A DNA stretch of 61,991 nt from Streptomyces globisporus (GTDB lineage: Bacteria > Actinomycetota > Actinomycetes > Streptomycetales > Streptomycetaceae). Made by a program: the position numbers and the translations under genes. The notes under the pieces are model-generated. The model worked only from the letters and a program-made list of their open reading frames with translations, was not told the origin of the DNA and did not search any database. The stretch spans positions 36,162-98,152 of the forward strand of contig NZ_QWFA01000006.1 of assembly GCF_003501885.1 (NCBI RefSeq), in the 5' to 3' direction. Below, piece by piece: positions 26,046 to 35,488 of this stretch (its first letter is position 1; each line of letters starts with the position of its first letter).

Positions 26046-27319
26046 TTGGCGACCGGTTCCAGGACCTCGCGCCCGCCCAGGTAGGGACGGAGCATCTCGG
26101 GAACGCGGACCGAGCCGTCGGGGAGCTGGTGGTTCTCCAGGAGCGCCACGATCGTGCGCGGTACGGCGCAGAGCGTGCCGTTCAGCGTGGCCAGCGGCTG
26201 GACCTTCTTGCCGTCGCGCATCCGGACGGACAGGCGGCGGGCCTGGAAGCCGTCGCAGTTCGACGCGGAGGTCAGCTCGCGGTACTTGCCCTGGGTCGGG
26301 ATCCACGCCTCGCAGTCGAACTTCCGCGAGGCCGAGGCGCCGAGGTCACCGGTGGCGACGTCGATGACCTGGAAGGGCAGTTCGAGACCGGTGAGCCACT
26401 GCTTCTCCCACTCCAGGAGCCTGCGGTGCTCGGCCTCGGCGTCCGCCGGGTCGACGTACGAGAACATCTCGACCTTGTCGAACTGGTGGACGCGGAAGAT
26501 GCCGCGGGTGTCCTTGCCGTAGGTGCCGGCCTCGCGGCGGAAGCACGGGGAGAACCCGGCGTACCGCAGGGGCAGCTTGGCGGCGTCGATGATCTCGTCC
26601 ATGTGGTACGCGGCGAGCGGGACCTCGGAGGTGCCGACCAGGTAGTAGTCGTCCTTCTCCAGGTGGTACACGTTCTCCGCGGCCTGGCCGAGGAAGCCGG
26701 TGCCCTCCATGGCGCGGGGGCGGACCAGTGCCGGGGTCAGCATCGGGGTGAAGCCGGCCTCGGTGGCCTGCGCGATCGCCGCGTTGACGAGGGCGAGCTC
26801 CAGGAGCGCGCCGACGCCCGTGAGGTAGTAGAACCGCGAGCCGGAGACCTTCGCCCCGCGCTCCATGTCGATGGCGCCGAGCGCCTCGCCGAGCTCCAGG
26901 TGGTCCTTGGGCTCGAAGCCCTCGGCGCCGAAGTCGCGGATGGTGCCGTGCGTCTCCAGGACGACGAAGTCCTCCTCGCCGCCGACCGGCACGTCCTCGT
27001 GGACGATGTTGCCGAGCTGGAGCAGCAGCCGCTTGGCGTCGGCGTCGGCCTCGTCCTGGGCGGCGTCGGCCGCCTTGACGTCGGCCTTGAGCTGCTCGGC
27101 CTTCTTGAGGAGCTCGGTGCGCTCCTCGGGGGTGGCCCTGGGGATCAGCTTGCCGAGCGACTTCTGTTCGTTGCGGAGTTCGTCGAAGCGGACGCCGGAC
27201 GACCTGCGCAGCTCGTCGGCGGAGAGCAGGGCGTCGACGAGGTCGACGTCCTCTCCACGGGCGCGCTGGGAGGCGCGAACACGGTCGGGGTCCTCACGGA
27301 GCAGGCGAAGGTCAATCAC
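26042..27319 (-). CDS. serS: Seryl-tRNA synthetase
   Basis: A 425-residue class II synthetase that charges tRNA-Ser (and the selenocysteine tRNA where present). The N-terminal coiled-coil arm spans about residues 30-100. Class II motifs follow: motif 2 around [20 protein letters not shown] with HQFDKVEMF, and motif 3 with [18 protein letters not shown]. The GTG start ([11 protein letters not shown]) matches the family N-terminus; GGAGGG lies immediately next to it, closer than usual. The stop overlaps the HAD gene start. Confidence 0.96.
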   Translation of the reverse strand: MIDLRLLREDPDRVRASQRARGEDVDLVDALLSADELRRSSGVRFDELRNEQKSLGKLIPRATPEERTELLKKAEQLKADVKAADAAQDEADADAKRLLLQLGNIVHEDVPVGGEEDFVVLETHGTIRDFGAEGFEPKDHLELGEALGAIDMERGAKVSGSRFYYLTGVGALLELALVNAAIAQATEAGFTPMLTPALVRPRAMEGTGFLGQAAENVYHLEKDDYYLVGTSEVPLAAYHMDEIIDAAKLPLRYAGFSPCFRREAGTYGKDTRGIFRVHQFDKVEMFSYVDPADAEAEHRRLLEWEKQWLTGLELPFQVIDVATGDLGASASRKFDCEAWIPTQGKYRELTSASNCDGFQARRLSVRMRDGKKVQPLATLNGTLCAVPRTIVALLENHQLPDGSVRVPEMLRPYLGGREVLEPVAK

Positions 27320-27973
27320 CCCTCCAGGCTACCGGTGCGCGGTTCTGGCACTCGAACCGATATTGCCGAGCGTGTCTCTATGACCGAATTGCCGGAATTG
27401 ATATTTCTGGGGAGGAATCGTGAACGGCGATGGCGGCCGGAGTGGGGTCGGAGCGGGGAGAGGGGCGTCAATAACGGCGGTTAACTCCCCTGAACAGGGC
27501 AGAAGGCGCGGCTCGCCTTGACGTGCCGGCCTTGGGTGCGGCGGGAGTTGAGGGCGGGACGGTCGCTGTTGTCCACAGGGGGTCGATCCCGGAGCAGTTA
27601 TCCACAGGCTGTGTGGAAGTTCTGTGGATGCCGGAGTGCATTGTTCCGGAAGGTGGACGAAGCGCCGTGGATTCTCCGCTCAAACCTGTCCCGCGTGCTC
27701 ATTCGGATGGGATTCTCTCGCCCCAAAGAGTTGATCAAGGGAATTGAGGTGACACACGCCGACTCATGCAGCCGCAGGCGTCTGTGGACGGCTCTGGGGT
27801 GACTGGATTGATTTGTCGACGATGTCGCATTGGAGTGTCGACTTGTCCCCAGGTCGAGAGTCCCTCCTGTGGATAACTCTCCGGAGGGCGTGACTATCTG
27901 TAGATCGCACCGCTGCGGAGCGCGTGAGGAGGCTTCCGGCAGCCCTGCCGCCGGGTACCTCCCCGCTGTTCCG
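27320..27973. promoter_or_regulatory. 654-bp non-coding region with DnaA-box-like cluster
   Basis: No convincing gene between the serS start and the pheA stop; open frames here have poor codon bias. It is AT-richer than its surroundings. It contains several DnaA-box-like words: TTGTCCACA (27569-27577), TTATCCACA (27598-27606), TGTGGACGG (27783-27791) and TGTGGATAA (27868-27876), with weaker copies near 27623 and 27843. It must also hold the serS promoter. Confidence 0.6.
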
Positions 27974-28909
27974 TCAGATCCGGCCGTCCTGGCTGCGCGC
28001 CAGCCAGTCGGAGGCTTCCGTGAACGCCGCGTCCGACGTGCCCGCCCGCAGCGGCCGCACCTCGTCCGGCGAGACACCCGCCCGCGGGTACGAGCCGAGG
28101 AACCGGACCTTCGGGCTGATCCGCTTCAGCCCCATCAGGGCCTCCCCGACCCGCCGGTCCGCGATGTGCCCCTCCGCGTCCACGGCGAAGCAGTAGTTGC
28201 CGATGCCCTCGCCGGTCGGGCGGGACTGGATCAGCATCAGGTTGACGCCACGCACCGCGAACTCCTGGAGCAGCTCCAGCAGGGCGCCGGGGTGGTCGTC
28301 GGCCAGCCAGATCACCACGGAGGTCTTGTCCGCGCCGGTCGGTGCGGAGGGCCGGGCGGGCCGGCCCACCAGGACGAAGCGGGTCTGGGCGTTCGCCGCG
28401 TCGTGGATCTCCGTCACCAGCGGCTCCAGGCCGTAGGTGGCGGCCGCGAACTCCCCGGCGAACGCGGCGTCGTACCGCCCCTCCTGGACCAGCCGGGCCC
28501 CGTCCGCGTTGGACGCCGCCGACTCCCACAGGGCGCCCGGGAGGTGCTCCGCCATCCACTTGCGCACCTGCGGCTGTGCGGCCGGGTGCGCGGTGACCGT
28601 CTTGATGTCCGACAGCTTGGTCCCGGGCCGTACCAGCAGCGCGAAGGTGATGGAGAGCAGCACCTCGCGATAGATCATCAGCGGTTCCCCGCCGGCCAGC
28701 TCGTCCAGTGTCGCGGTGATACCGCCCTCGACGGAGTTCTCGATCGGTACGAGCGCTGCCGCCGCCTCCCCGTTGCGTACGGCGTCCAGGGCGGCCGGTA
28801 CGGACAGCATCGGGACGAGTTCCCGGGTGGCGGCCTCCGGGAGCGTACGGAGGGCGACCTCGGTGAAGGTGCCTTCGGGGCCGAGATAGGCGTAGCGCGT
28901 GGCTGACAT
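27974..28909 (-). CDS. pheA: Prephenate dehydratase
   Basis: A 311-residue enzyme of phenylalanine synthesis (prephenate to phenylpyruvate). The catalytic domain starts with YAYLGPEGTFTEVALR, has VPIENSVEGGITATLDEL, and the TRFVLVGR segment that includes the catalytic threonine. The C-terminal ACT domain (VVIWLADDHPGALLELLQEFAVRG, then NLMLIQSRPTGEGIGNYCFAVDAEGH) gives feedback inhibition by phenylalanine. It lacks a chorismate mutase domain, as usual in actinomycetes. ATG at 28909. Confidence 0.95.
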   Translation of the reverse strand: MSATRYAYLGPEGTFTEVALRTLPEAATRELVPMLSVPAALDAVRNGEAAAALVPIENSVEGGITATLDELAGGEPLMIYREVLLSITFALLVRPGTKLSDIKTVTAHPAAQPQVRKWMAEHLPGALWESAASNADGARLVQEGRYDAAFAGEFAAATYGLEPLVTEIHDAANAQTRFVLVGRPARPSAPTGADKTSVVIWLADDHPGALLELLQEFAVRGVNLMLIQSRPTGEGIGNYCFAVDAEGHIADRRVGEALMGLKRISPKVRFLGSYPRAGVSPDEVRPLRAGTSDAAFTEASDWLARSQDGRI

Positions 28910-28988
28910 ACGGTCACCCTAATCTGCCCCGCGAGGACCGCCGCGCTGTCTCAGGATGCGGTCGAGCCCCCCCGGACCGTACGCGTGC

Positions 28989-30329
28989 CTACGACTCCAG
29001 GAGCCGCTGTCCCACGTACTCTCCCTCCGCCGCCCCGCCCGGGACCGCGAACACCCCGCTCGCCTCGTGTCTCAGGAACGGCGACAGCGCGTCGCCCCGG
29101 TCGAGCTTGCGCTGCACCGGCACGAAGCCCCGGAACGGGTCCGCCTGCCAGCAGATGAACAGCAGCCCGGCGTCCGGAGCGCCGTCCTCCGTGCTGCCGT
29201 CGTGGTACGAGAACGGGCGGCGCAGCATGGCGGCCCCGCCGTTCTCCTCGGGCGAGGAGATCCGGGCGTGGGCGTTGTCGGGGATCACGAGCCTGCCGTC
29301 CGGGCCCGCCTTGTCGAGGTCCATCTCCGTTGTCTCGGTCCCCCCGCTCAGGGGCGCCCCGTCCGCCTTGCGCCGCCCGATGACCCGCTCCTGGCGCTCC
29401 ACCGGAAGCTTCTCCCAGTCGTCCAGGAGCATCCGGATCCGGCGGACGACGGCGTACGAACCGTCTTCCATCCACTCCTGCGGCTTCCCCGGGGACGCGG
29501 GCACGAAGACGCGCCGGTCGAAGTCCTCCTCGGACGGTTTCGGGTTGCCGGTCCCGTCGATCTGGCCCATCAGGTTGCGGGCGGTCATCGGCCGGGCGGT
29601 CGCGCCGGGGGTGCGGTTGAAGCCGTTCATCTGCCATCGCACCCGTGCCGTGCCCGCGGCCTCCTTCTGGAGCGCCCGCAGCGCGTGGAAGGCGACGAGC
29701 GCGTCGTCCGCGCCGATCTGCACCCACAGGTCGCCGTTGGACCGCTTGGCGTCGAGGGCGTCGGCGGAGAACGCGGGCAGCGGGTCGAGCGCGGCGGGCA
29801 GGCGGTCGGTCAGACCGGTGCGCGCGAAGAACGTACGGCCGAAGCCGAATGTGACGGTCAGGGACGACGGCCCCGCGTCCAGGGCGATCCCGGTGTCGTG
29901 CCCGGGGCCGTCCGGCGCGCCCGCCACGGGGCGGCCCGCCATCAGCTCCTTCGCCACCGCGGACCAGCGCCGCAGCAGCGCCGCCGCCTCCTTGCGCCCC
30001 GCGCCCGCCACCAGGTCGAAGGCGACGAGATGGCCCCGGGCCTGAAGCGGAGTGGTGATCCCCGGTTGATGTTTCCCGTGAAACATCGCCTCGGTCGCGC
30101 CGACCGTCGTCAGAGCCGTCGGCTCCTCGGGGCGGGTGGCGGCGTATCCGGCGGCCCCGCCTCCGGCGCCCAGCACCAGCCCCGTGGCGCCCGCGGCGCC
30201 GGCCGTGCCCAGCAGCCGCCGTCGCGAGACGCCGGCGGGGGCGGCACGATCACCGGCGGCACCGTCGCCGCCGCCCGGGGCGACGCCCGTGGCGGCCTGG
30301 GCCGGAGCCTGCTTCCTGGTCTTGCTCAC
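28989..30329 (-). CDS. dtpA: Dye-decolourising haem peroxidase, Tat-exported (DtpA/EfeB-like)
   Basis: A 446-residue exported peroxidase. The N-terminus has a twin-arginine signal (SRRRLLGTAGAAGATGLVLG) after a longer basic stretch. The Dyp hallmark GxxDG appears in LMGQIDGTGNPKPSEEDF; LFICWQADPFRGFVPVQRKL near the C-terminus is also typical of the EfeB/DtpA branch. In S. lividans DtpA works with Sco and ECuC in copper-dependent maturation, and those genes are here as well. The GTG start follows the CopC-CopD stop by 4 bases. A degenerate parS-like site lies within it at 30070-30085. Confidence 0.9.
   Translation of the reverse strand: MSKTRKQAPAQAATGVAPGGGDGAAGDRAAPAGVSRRRLLGTAGAAGATGLVLGAGGGAAGYAATRPEEPTALTTVGATEAMFHGKHQPGITTPLQARGHLVAFDLVAGAGRKEAAALLRRWSAVAKELMAGRPVAGAPDGPGHDTGIALDAGPSSLTVTFGFGRTFFARTGLTDRLPAALDPLPAFSADALDAKRSNGDLWVQIGADDALVAFHALRALQKEAAGTARVRWQMNGFNRTPGATARPMTARNLMGQIDGTGNPKPSEEDFDRRVFVPASPGKPQEWMEDGSYAVVRRIRMLLDDWEKLPVERQERVIGRRKADGAPLSGGTETTEMDLDKAGPDGRLVIPDNAHARISSPEENGGAAMLRRPFSYHDGSTEDGAPDAGLLFICWQADPFRGFVPVQRKLDRGDALSPFLRHEASGVFAVPGGAAEGEYVGQRLLES
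30070..30085. promoter_or_regulatory. Degenerate parS-like site inside dtpA
   Basis: TGTTTCCCGTGAAACA matches the full 16-base parS palindrome except for one central base (C for A). It encodes MFHGKH in the peroxidase. Confidence 0.55.
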
Positions 30330-30333
30330 GTGC

Positions 30334-32250
30334 TCAGCCGATCTTCGCGTTCTTGTCGATGGTGACCTGGTCGATGTCCGACGTCCGTACCGTCACGTCG
30401 ATCTTCCAGTCCCCGGCCATCGGAATCTGTACAGCACTCGCCGACCAGTGCCCCTCGGCCAGCCGGTCCGGGACGACGGGTAGCGGGCCGATGTCCTGCG
30501 ACTCCAGGGTGAGGGCCAGCTTCAGCTCGGGGACGTCCATCGGCTTGCCGTCGCTGCCATCGATCCATACGTGCAGATCGTTGGAGCCGGTGCGGCCGGG
30601 TTCGATGTCGATGCGGACGGTGCCCTTGCCGTTCTGGCCGCCGGTGTCGAACGGCATCTTCAGATTGACCGGGCCGCCCGCGGCGGGAGCGCTCGCGGCC
30701 GGGGTGCCGCCTGCGGCCTCCTCCTCCGTACGACCCGGCTCGGTGGACGTCAGCATGGTGGTGACGGCCAGCAGGACGACGGCGACGGCGGCCTCGGCCA
30801 GGACCGAGCGGCGCAGCCCGGAGCGCTGCGGGTCGGCGTCCCGTATCCGCTTCTTCTTCGTCGCGGTCAGGGCGGCCCGCTGACGGGCCAGTTGTGCGGC
30901 GCGCTCGGGGGCGACATCGGCCGAGGCGTCCTCGGATGCGGATTCGGCTTCCTCCCCGGGAGCCCCCTCCGAGGCGACCGCCGCGTCCGTCAGCCGTCCC
31001 GTCCAGCGCCGGGAGAACCAGGCGACCGCGAGCAGGACGGCGATCAGCGCCACCTTGAGGATCAGCAGTTGCCCGTAGCGCGTACCGGTCAGCGCCGACC
31101 AGGAGCCGACCTGCCGCCAGGACTGGTAGATCCCGGTCGCCGCCAGGACCACGACACTGCCGAACGCGACCGTGGAGAACCGCCGGACCACGGCGCTGCC
31201 GATGTCCGGAGTCCGGTACAGCGCCACCAGAAGGGAGGCGAGTCCGCCGAGCCAGGCGGCGACGGCCAGCAGGTGGAGGACGTCCACCGGCATGGCGATG
31301 TTCGCCTGGATGCCGGTCGAGGCGTGCTCGGACATGGCCCAGGTGGCGGCGATGCCCGTCGCGACGACCCCGCCCCCGACGGCCAGCCCGAAGGTGAGGT
31401 CCTTCTTCTCGCGTTCGTCCTCGCGTCGGGCGTACGTACCGAACAGCACGGCGATGAACAGGGCGGCGGCCCCGAGGAGCAGCAGCCGGGAGACGAGCGC
31501 GGCGCCGGGCTTGGTGTCCAGGACGGACTGGAGTCCGGCGAGGTCGAAGGCGTCGGCGAACTTCCCGCTGCCGGTGTACGGGTTGCGCAGCAGCAGCATG
31601 ACCAGGGTCGCCGCGGTCAGGGTGAGCCAGCCGCGGACCACGAGCCGCTGCATCGGCAGGGCGGTCGCCCCGCCTCGCCAGCAGACGAGGACGAACGCGC
31701 TGCCGCCGACGAGCAGGACGAATCCGCCGTACGCCGCGTAGCGCGCGATGTCGTAGACGACGCCGACCGGGCCGCCGCCCGCCTCCTGGGAGGGCAGGGC
31801 CACCGTGGTGTCGGAAGGGGCGCCGATGGAGAACGTGAACGCGCCGGAGATCGGGTGGCTGTCGGCGGAGATCGCCTGCCAGGCCACCGTGTAGGTGCCG
31901 TCCGGCAGTCCGGCGTGGAGCGCTACGCCGTAGCGGACGGTGGAGCCCTCGGACAGGTCCTTCGGCTCGGCCTCGGTGTCGGCGCGCTTGCCGCTCGGGT
32001 CGAGGACCCGGATGGAGTCGTCGCCCACGGCGATCGCCTCGGAGAAGCTGAGGGTGACCTCCTTGGGCGCGGTGTCCACCACCGCCCCGTCCGCCGGGTC
32101 GCTCCCGGTGAGGGCGGCGTGCGCGGACGCCGGGCCCGCGCCGGCCAGCAGCAGCCCGAACACCAGGCCGGCCAGCGAGGCGAGGAGCGCGGCGGCGGCG
32201 AGCGGCCGTCGTATCGGGGAGGGCCCGGCGTAGGGGGCGGTGGCAGACAT
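30334..32250 (-). CDS. CopC-CopD fusion copper-resistance protein
   Basis: A 638-residue membrane protein. After a signal segment, a CopC-like domain begins at the mature N-terminus (SAHAALTGSDPADGAVVDTAPK), where the first histidine is the usual Cu(II) ligand. The CopD part has about eight membrane helices, including GGFVLLVGGSAFVLVCWRGG and VLHLLAVAAWLGGLASLLVAL. A C-terminal extracytoplasmic YtkA-like domain of about 120 residues closes the protein. Likely copper uptake or transfer across the membrane. Lies between ecuC and dtpA in the same direction. Confidence 0.9.
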   Translation of the reverse strand: MSATAPYAGPSPIRRPLAAAALLASLAGLVFGLLLAGAGPASAHAALTGSDPADGAVVDTAPKEVTLSFSEAIAVGDDSIRVLDPSGKRADTEAEPKDLSEGSTVRYGVALHAGLPDGTYTVAWQAISADSHPISGAFTFSIGAPSDTTVALPSQEAGGGPVGVVYDIARYAAYGGFVLLVGGSAFVLVCWRGGATALPMQRLVVRGWLTLTAATLVMLLLRNPYTGSGKFADAFDLAGLQSVLDTKPGAALVSRLLLLGAAALFIAVLFGTYARREDEREKKDLTFGLAVGGGVVATGIAATWAMSEHASTGIQANIAMPVDVLHLLAVAAWLGGLASLLVALYRTPDIGSAVVRRFSTVAFGSVVVLAATGIYQSWRQVGSWSALTGTRYGQLLILKVALIAVLLAVAWFSRRWTGRLTDAAVASEGAPGEEAESASEDASADVAPERAAQLARQRAALTATKKKRIRDADPQRSGLRRSVLAEAAVAVVLLAVTTMLTSTEPGRTEEEAAGGTPAASAPAAGGPVNLKMPFDTGGQNGKGTVRIDIEPGRTGSNDLHVWIDGSDGKPMDVPELKLALTLESQDIGPLPVVPDRLAEGHWSASAVQIPMAGDWKIDVTVRTSDIDQVTIDKNAKIG

Positions 32251-32264
32251 GTGGATTCAGTCCC

Positions 32265-32726
32265 TCACTGCTTCTTCGGGTTGTGGGTGGGTTCCTTCAC
32301 CGGCAGGTCGACCGTGATGGGGTCGGCCTTCTCGAAGTGCAGCTCGACGGAGACCTTCTCGCCCTGCTGGGGCTTCTGCTTGAGCTTCATGAACATGATG
32401 TGGTTGCCACCGCGTTCGAGATCGAGCTCGCCGTTGGCGGGCACCTCGAACGAGGAGACCTCGCGCATCTTCTGGTTCTTCGTCTCGTGGATCGTGACGT
32501 CGTCGGAGAGCGGGCTGGTCACCGAGGTGAGCCGGTCCGCGGTGCCGCCGCTGTTCTGTACGACGAGGAAACCGGCGGCCATGTCGCTGACGGGCTGCGG
32601 CATGAAGGCGCCGACGACCTTGAGCTCCGGCTCGCCGCCCGACCCGCTGTCCGACGAGCACCCGGCCAGCGTCAGCCCGGTGGTGAGGGCGAGGACGCCG
32701 GCGAGAGCCGTGCGGCGGCGGTTCAC
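32265..32726 (-). CDS. ecuC: Extracytoplasmic copper chaperone PCu(A)C/ECuC, lipoprotein
   Basis: A 153-residue lipoprotein: signal peptide with lipobox LAGC, then a single PCu(A)C domain. The Cu(I) ligand set is visible as a histidine and methionine in TIHETKNQKMREV and a histidine with methionines in GGNHIMFMKLK. In S. lividans the equivalent ECuC passes Cu(I) to Sco. The GTG start overlaps the Sco stop in GTGA, so the two are coupled. Confidence 0.92.
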   Translation of the reverse strand: MNRRRTALAGVLALTTGLTLAGCSSDSGSGGEPELKVVGAFMPQPVSDMAAGFLVVQNSGGTADRLTSVTSPLSDDVTIHETKNQKMREVSSFEVPANGELDLERGGNHIMFMKLKQKPQQGEKVSVELHFEKADPITVDLPVKEPTHNPKKQ

Positions 32727-33382
32727 GGGGTCTCCCCCTTGATCAGCTTGGGGAGGTCCTTGGTGTACTCCTCGGCGGAGGTGTCCTCGCCGTAGAGCAC
32801 GTACCCCTCGTCCGTCTTCGGGGAGAAGGCGATGACCTGGGCGCCGTGCATCGAGACGACGGTCCCGTCCTTCTCCTTCTTCGGCGCGTCGATGCCGATG
32901 CCGATCTGGCGCGCCCCGGCCTGGATGGTCGGGAAGTCGCCGGTGAGGCCGGTGAAGGTGGGGTCCTGGGCGGAGAGCCACTTGCCGAGCGAGGCGGGGG
33001 TGTCGCGCTCGGGGTCGGTGGTGACGAAGACGACCTGGAGCTTGTCCTGGTCGGCCTTGGGCAGCTCCCGCTTGGCGAGGGAGATGTTGCTCATGGTCAG
33101 CGGGCAGACGTCGGGGCAGTTGGTGTAGCCGAAGTAGATGAGCGTCGGCTTGCCCTTGGTCGCCTCGCGGAGGTCGTACTCCTTGCCGTTCGTGTCGGTG
33201 AGGACGAGGTTCGGCTTGGTGAACGGCTGGTCGAGGACGGTGGCGGCCTTGTCCTTCGGCGCGGCGCTGACGTCGGCGATCGCCGAGGAGCCCGTCTTGT
33301 CGTCACCGGAGCCGCAGGCGGAGAGGGCCAGTGCGGCCGCGGCGGCGAACGCCACGGCCGTCACTGCTTTTTTGTTGCGCAT
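32723..33382 (-). CDS. sco: SCO1/SenC-type copper chaperone, lipoprotein
   Basis: A 219-residue thioredoxin-fold copper chaperone anchored by a lipobox (LSAC). The copper site is the CxxxC in NCPDVCPLTM plus a histidine in VVSMHGAQVIAF. It delivers copper to the CuA site of cytochrome c oxidase or, in Streptomyces development, to secreted copper oxidases. It is coupled to ecuC downstream and lies 44 bases after ycnI. Confidence 0.93.
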   Translation of the reverse strand: MRNKKAVTAVAFAAAAALALSACGSGDDKTGSSAIADVSAAPKDKAATVLDQPFTKPNLVLTDTNGKEYDLREATKGKPTLIYFGYTNCPDVCPLTMSNISLAKRELPKADQDKLQVVFVTTDPERDTPASLGKWLSAQDPTFTGLTGDFPTIQAGARQIGIGIDAPKKEKDGTVVSMHGAQVIAFSPKTDEGYVLYGEDTSAEEYTKDLPKLIKGETP

Positions 33383-33426
33383 GAAAGAGGTGTCCTGAAC
33401 GTGGTGCGGGTGAGGGAACCGGCCGG

Positions 33427-34176
33427 TCAGGCCGAGCGGCGGCGTCCGGCGAGCACGCCGAACGCGACACCGGCGACACCGATGACGATGCCGATGATGC
33501 CCAGGGTGCGGGCGGTGGTGTCGCTGGAGGAGGAGGACGCGGCGGCGTGGGTCTCCTTGGTCGACGCGGCGGTGTCGGCGGCCTTGTGGTCGTCGCCCTC
33601 CTTGGCGTCGTCGGCCGCGCCACCGCCGTGGTGGTCGTCGGAGGCGGCGGACAGCTTGAGAACCGGGGCGGGGCTGTCGGGCTCCTCGCCGCCCTCGGTG
33701 GGCTCCTCGATCCAGCGGACGACTTCCTTGTTGTCGTACGTCTGGACGGCCTTGAAGACGAGCTGGTCGGCGTCCTCGGGGAGCGCGCCGACGGAGACCG
33801 GGAACTGCTGGAAGTAGCCGGGGGCGATCTCGCTGTCGTCCGCGGTCCAGGTCACCTTGGAGACGGCCTCGGTGATCTTCTTGCCGTGCACTTCGAGAGG
33901 CTTGTCGAGCTTGCTCTTGTCGATCTTGATGTCCCAGCCCGGGACGGCCTGCGGGGTGACGGAGGAGAGCGGGTGGTCGGCCGGGAAGTTCACTTCGAGC
34001 TTCACCGTCGAGGCCTGGTCGCGCTCGTTGGGGACCTTGAAGTTGAGCGTGGCGTATCCGCCCTTGGCTGCCTCGCCGACCGGCTGGACGCTGACATGGG
34101 CGGCGGCCGGGCCGGCGATCAGCAGGACGGTGGACGCGGCGACGCCGCCGGCGAGGGCGATACGGGAAAGCTTCAT
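33427..34176 (-). CDS. YcnI-family copper-binding membrane-anchored protein
   Basis: A 249-residue exported protein. The signal peptide ends in AAAHVSVQP, and the histidine right after cleavage together with a conserved tryptophan (WDIKID region) forms the known monohistidine copper site of YcnI/DUF1775. A charged, Asp/His-rich linker (SDDHHGGGAADDAKEGDDHK) leads to a C-terminal membrane anchor and RRR tail. The ATG at 34176 has GGAG upstream. First of the ycnI-sco-ecuC-copCD-dtpA series. Confidence 0.92.
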   Translation of the reverse strand: MKLSRIALAGGVAASTVLLIAGPAAAHVSVQPVGEAAKGGYATLNFKVPNERDQASTVKLEVNFPADHPLSSVTPQAVPGWDIKIDKSKLDKPLEVHGKKITEAVSKVTWTADDSEIAPGYFQQFPVSVGALPEDADQLVFKAVQTYDNKEVVRWIEEPTEGGEEPDSPAPVLKLSAASDDHHGGGAADDAKEGDDHKAADTAASTKETHAAASSSSSDTTARTLGIIGIVIGVAGVAFGVLAGRRRSA

Positions 34177-34325
34177 GGCAGGAATCTCCACAGGGAAACG
34201 GAACACGGTGGTCCGGCGCGCGGATGCGCGGCGGCATCACGACACCTCGGGGTGCGGTTCCGTGCGGACGGTCGCGCGCACAGGGGCGTGCGCGAGCGGC
34301 CCGCGGGCCCGGTGGAGGCGTCGCG

Positions 34326-35195
34326 TCAGGCTGCGAGGGCGTACGGGGCCGGCGGCCCGCGCCTGATCACCAGGTGCTGCAGGGGATCCCCGGCGGTCGG
34401 CAGGGGGACGTCGTCGCCGTGGCGCGGAGCGCAAGGTCCGGCCACGAGCCGCTCCCGCTCCCCGGCGCGCAGCGCGCGGACGAGGGCGAGCGCGACGCCC
34501 AGGGACCGGAGCCGGGCCCCGGCCGCCAGCGCCTGCGCGCTGTGGGCGGAGAGCCGGGCCAGCGCGAAGAGGGCGATCTCGCCGCGGCGCAGCAGCCAGC
34601 CGGTGGCGAGCGCGACGAGGACGTGCGCCAGGAACATCGGCAGGCTCGGCAGCATCGCGGTGACCGCGGCGCAGACCTGGGCGATGCCCGAGGCCCCGTC
34701 CGGTCCCGCCGGTGCGGCGGCCTGGGCCGCTCCGGACACGCCGCCCGCCCCGGGGTGACCGTGGGCCCCCGGGAACGTCGACGGGTCGATGCCCGCGGAG
34801 GAGACGATGCGGTGGGCCTCGGCCGCGTTCAGCCGGGTCGTTCCCTCGCCGCACACGAGCCCGGAGGCGAACCGGATGAGCGGGTTGTCGCCGCCCGTGG
34901 TCCCGGCGGCGCCGGTCGGGGCGCTGCCGTGGCTGCCGTACGCGAAGAGCACGTGCAGGAGGATCTGCCCGCCGGCCAGCGCGCCCACGATGCCCGGAAG
35001 GGAACGTTCCCGTCCGGCGAGGAGGGCGGCGACGGCGAGGACGCCGAGGAATCCGGCGAGCAGTGTCCACGCGGGGACCGCCGTACCGGCGGCGAGCATG
35101 TGTCCGGCCGCGGACAGCACGACGCAGACCGCGGTGAACACCGCGGCCCTCATGAGCCGCAGACCGGCTCCGGCGCGTGCGAGAGGCGTGGACAT
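34326..35195 (-). CDS. Hypothetical multi-pass membrane protein in copper cluster
   Basis: A 289-residue protein with about five hydrophobic segments. Several histidines lie near membrane segments (SAAGHMLAAG, ILLHVLFAYGSHG, GAHGHPGAGG). I do not recognise a named family. Its place directly upstream of ycnI, same strand, 149 bases away, suggests a part in copper handling; this is inference. The ATG at 35195 is chosen over 35219 because the peptide then starts with the usual short polar stretch. Confidence 0.75.
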   Translation of the reverse strand: MSTPLARAGAGLRLMRAAVFTAVCVVLSAAGHMLAAGTAVPAWTLLAGFLGVLAVAALLAGRERSLPGIVGALAGGQILLHVLFAYGSHGSAPTGAAGTTGGDNPLIRFASGLVCGEGTTRLNAAEAHRIVSSAGIDPSTFPGAHGHPGAGGVSGAAQAAAPAGPDGASGIAQVCAAVTAMLPSLPMFLAHVLVALATGWLLRRGEIALFALARLSAHSAQALAAGARLRSLGVALALVRALRAGERERLVAGPCAPRHGDDVPLPTAGDPLQHLVIRRGPPAPYALAA

Positions 35196-35449
35196 GGCCG
35201 GGACATCATCGCACTGCACCCCCGTGCGCCGTACGGCAGGTCCGGAAGATCAGCCTCCGTCCCCAACCGTGCTTGTTGCGCCTGTTCGCGGGGGATGTAC
35301 GAACCGGTGGGCGCACGTCGGGAACCGGGAACGCGCCCCCGGTGACCTGCGACCGGGCCGGTTTATACACCGGGCGGCCGAATATCCACATCCGCCGAAC
35401 GAGGGCTCTCCCACCCGATCCGTGCTTACGAAGTGCCGAGGGCGGCAAT

Positions 35450-35463
35450 ACGTATCGATACGT
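35450..35463. promoter_or_regulatory. Perfect palindrome upstream of RsbW-like gene
   Basis: ACGTATCGATACGT is a perfect 14-base palindrome 25 bases before the start codon. It may be an operator; no known match is claimed. Confidence 0.4.
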
Positions 35464-35488
35464 CGAGCCGCAGCCAGGAGGCTGAAAG

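Noticed and set aside
27830..28906. 358-residue plus-strand open frame over pheA
   Set aside because: It is antisense to pheA, which has all family motifs.
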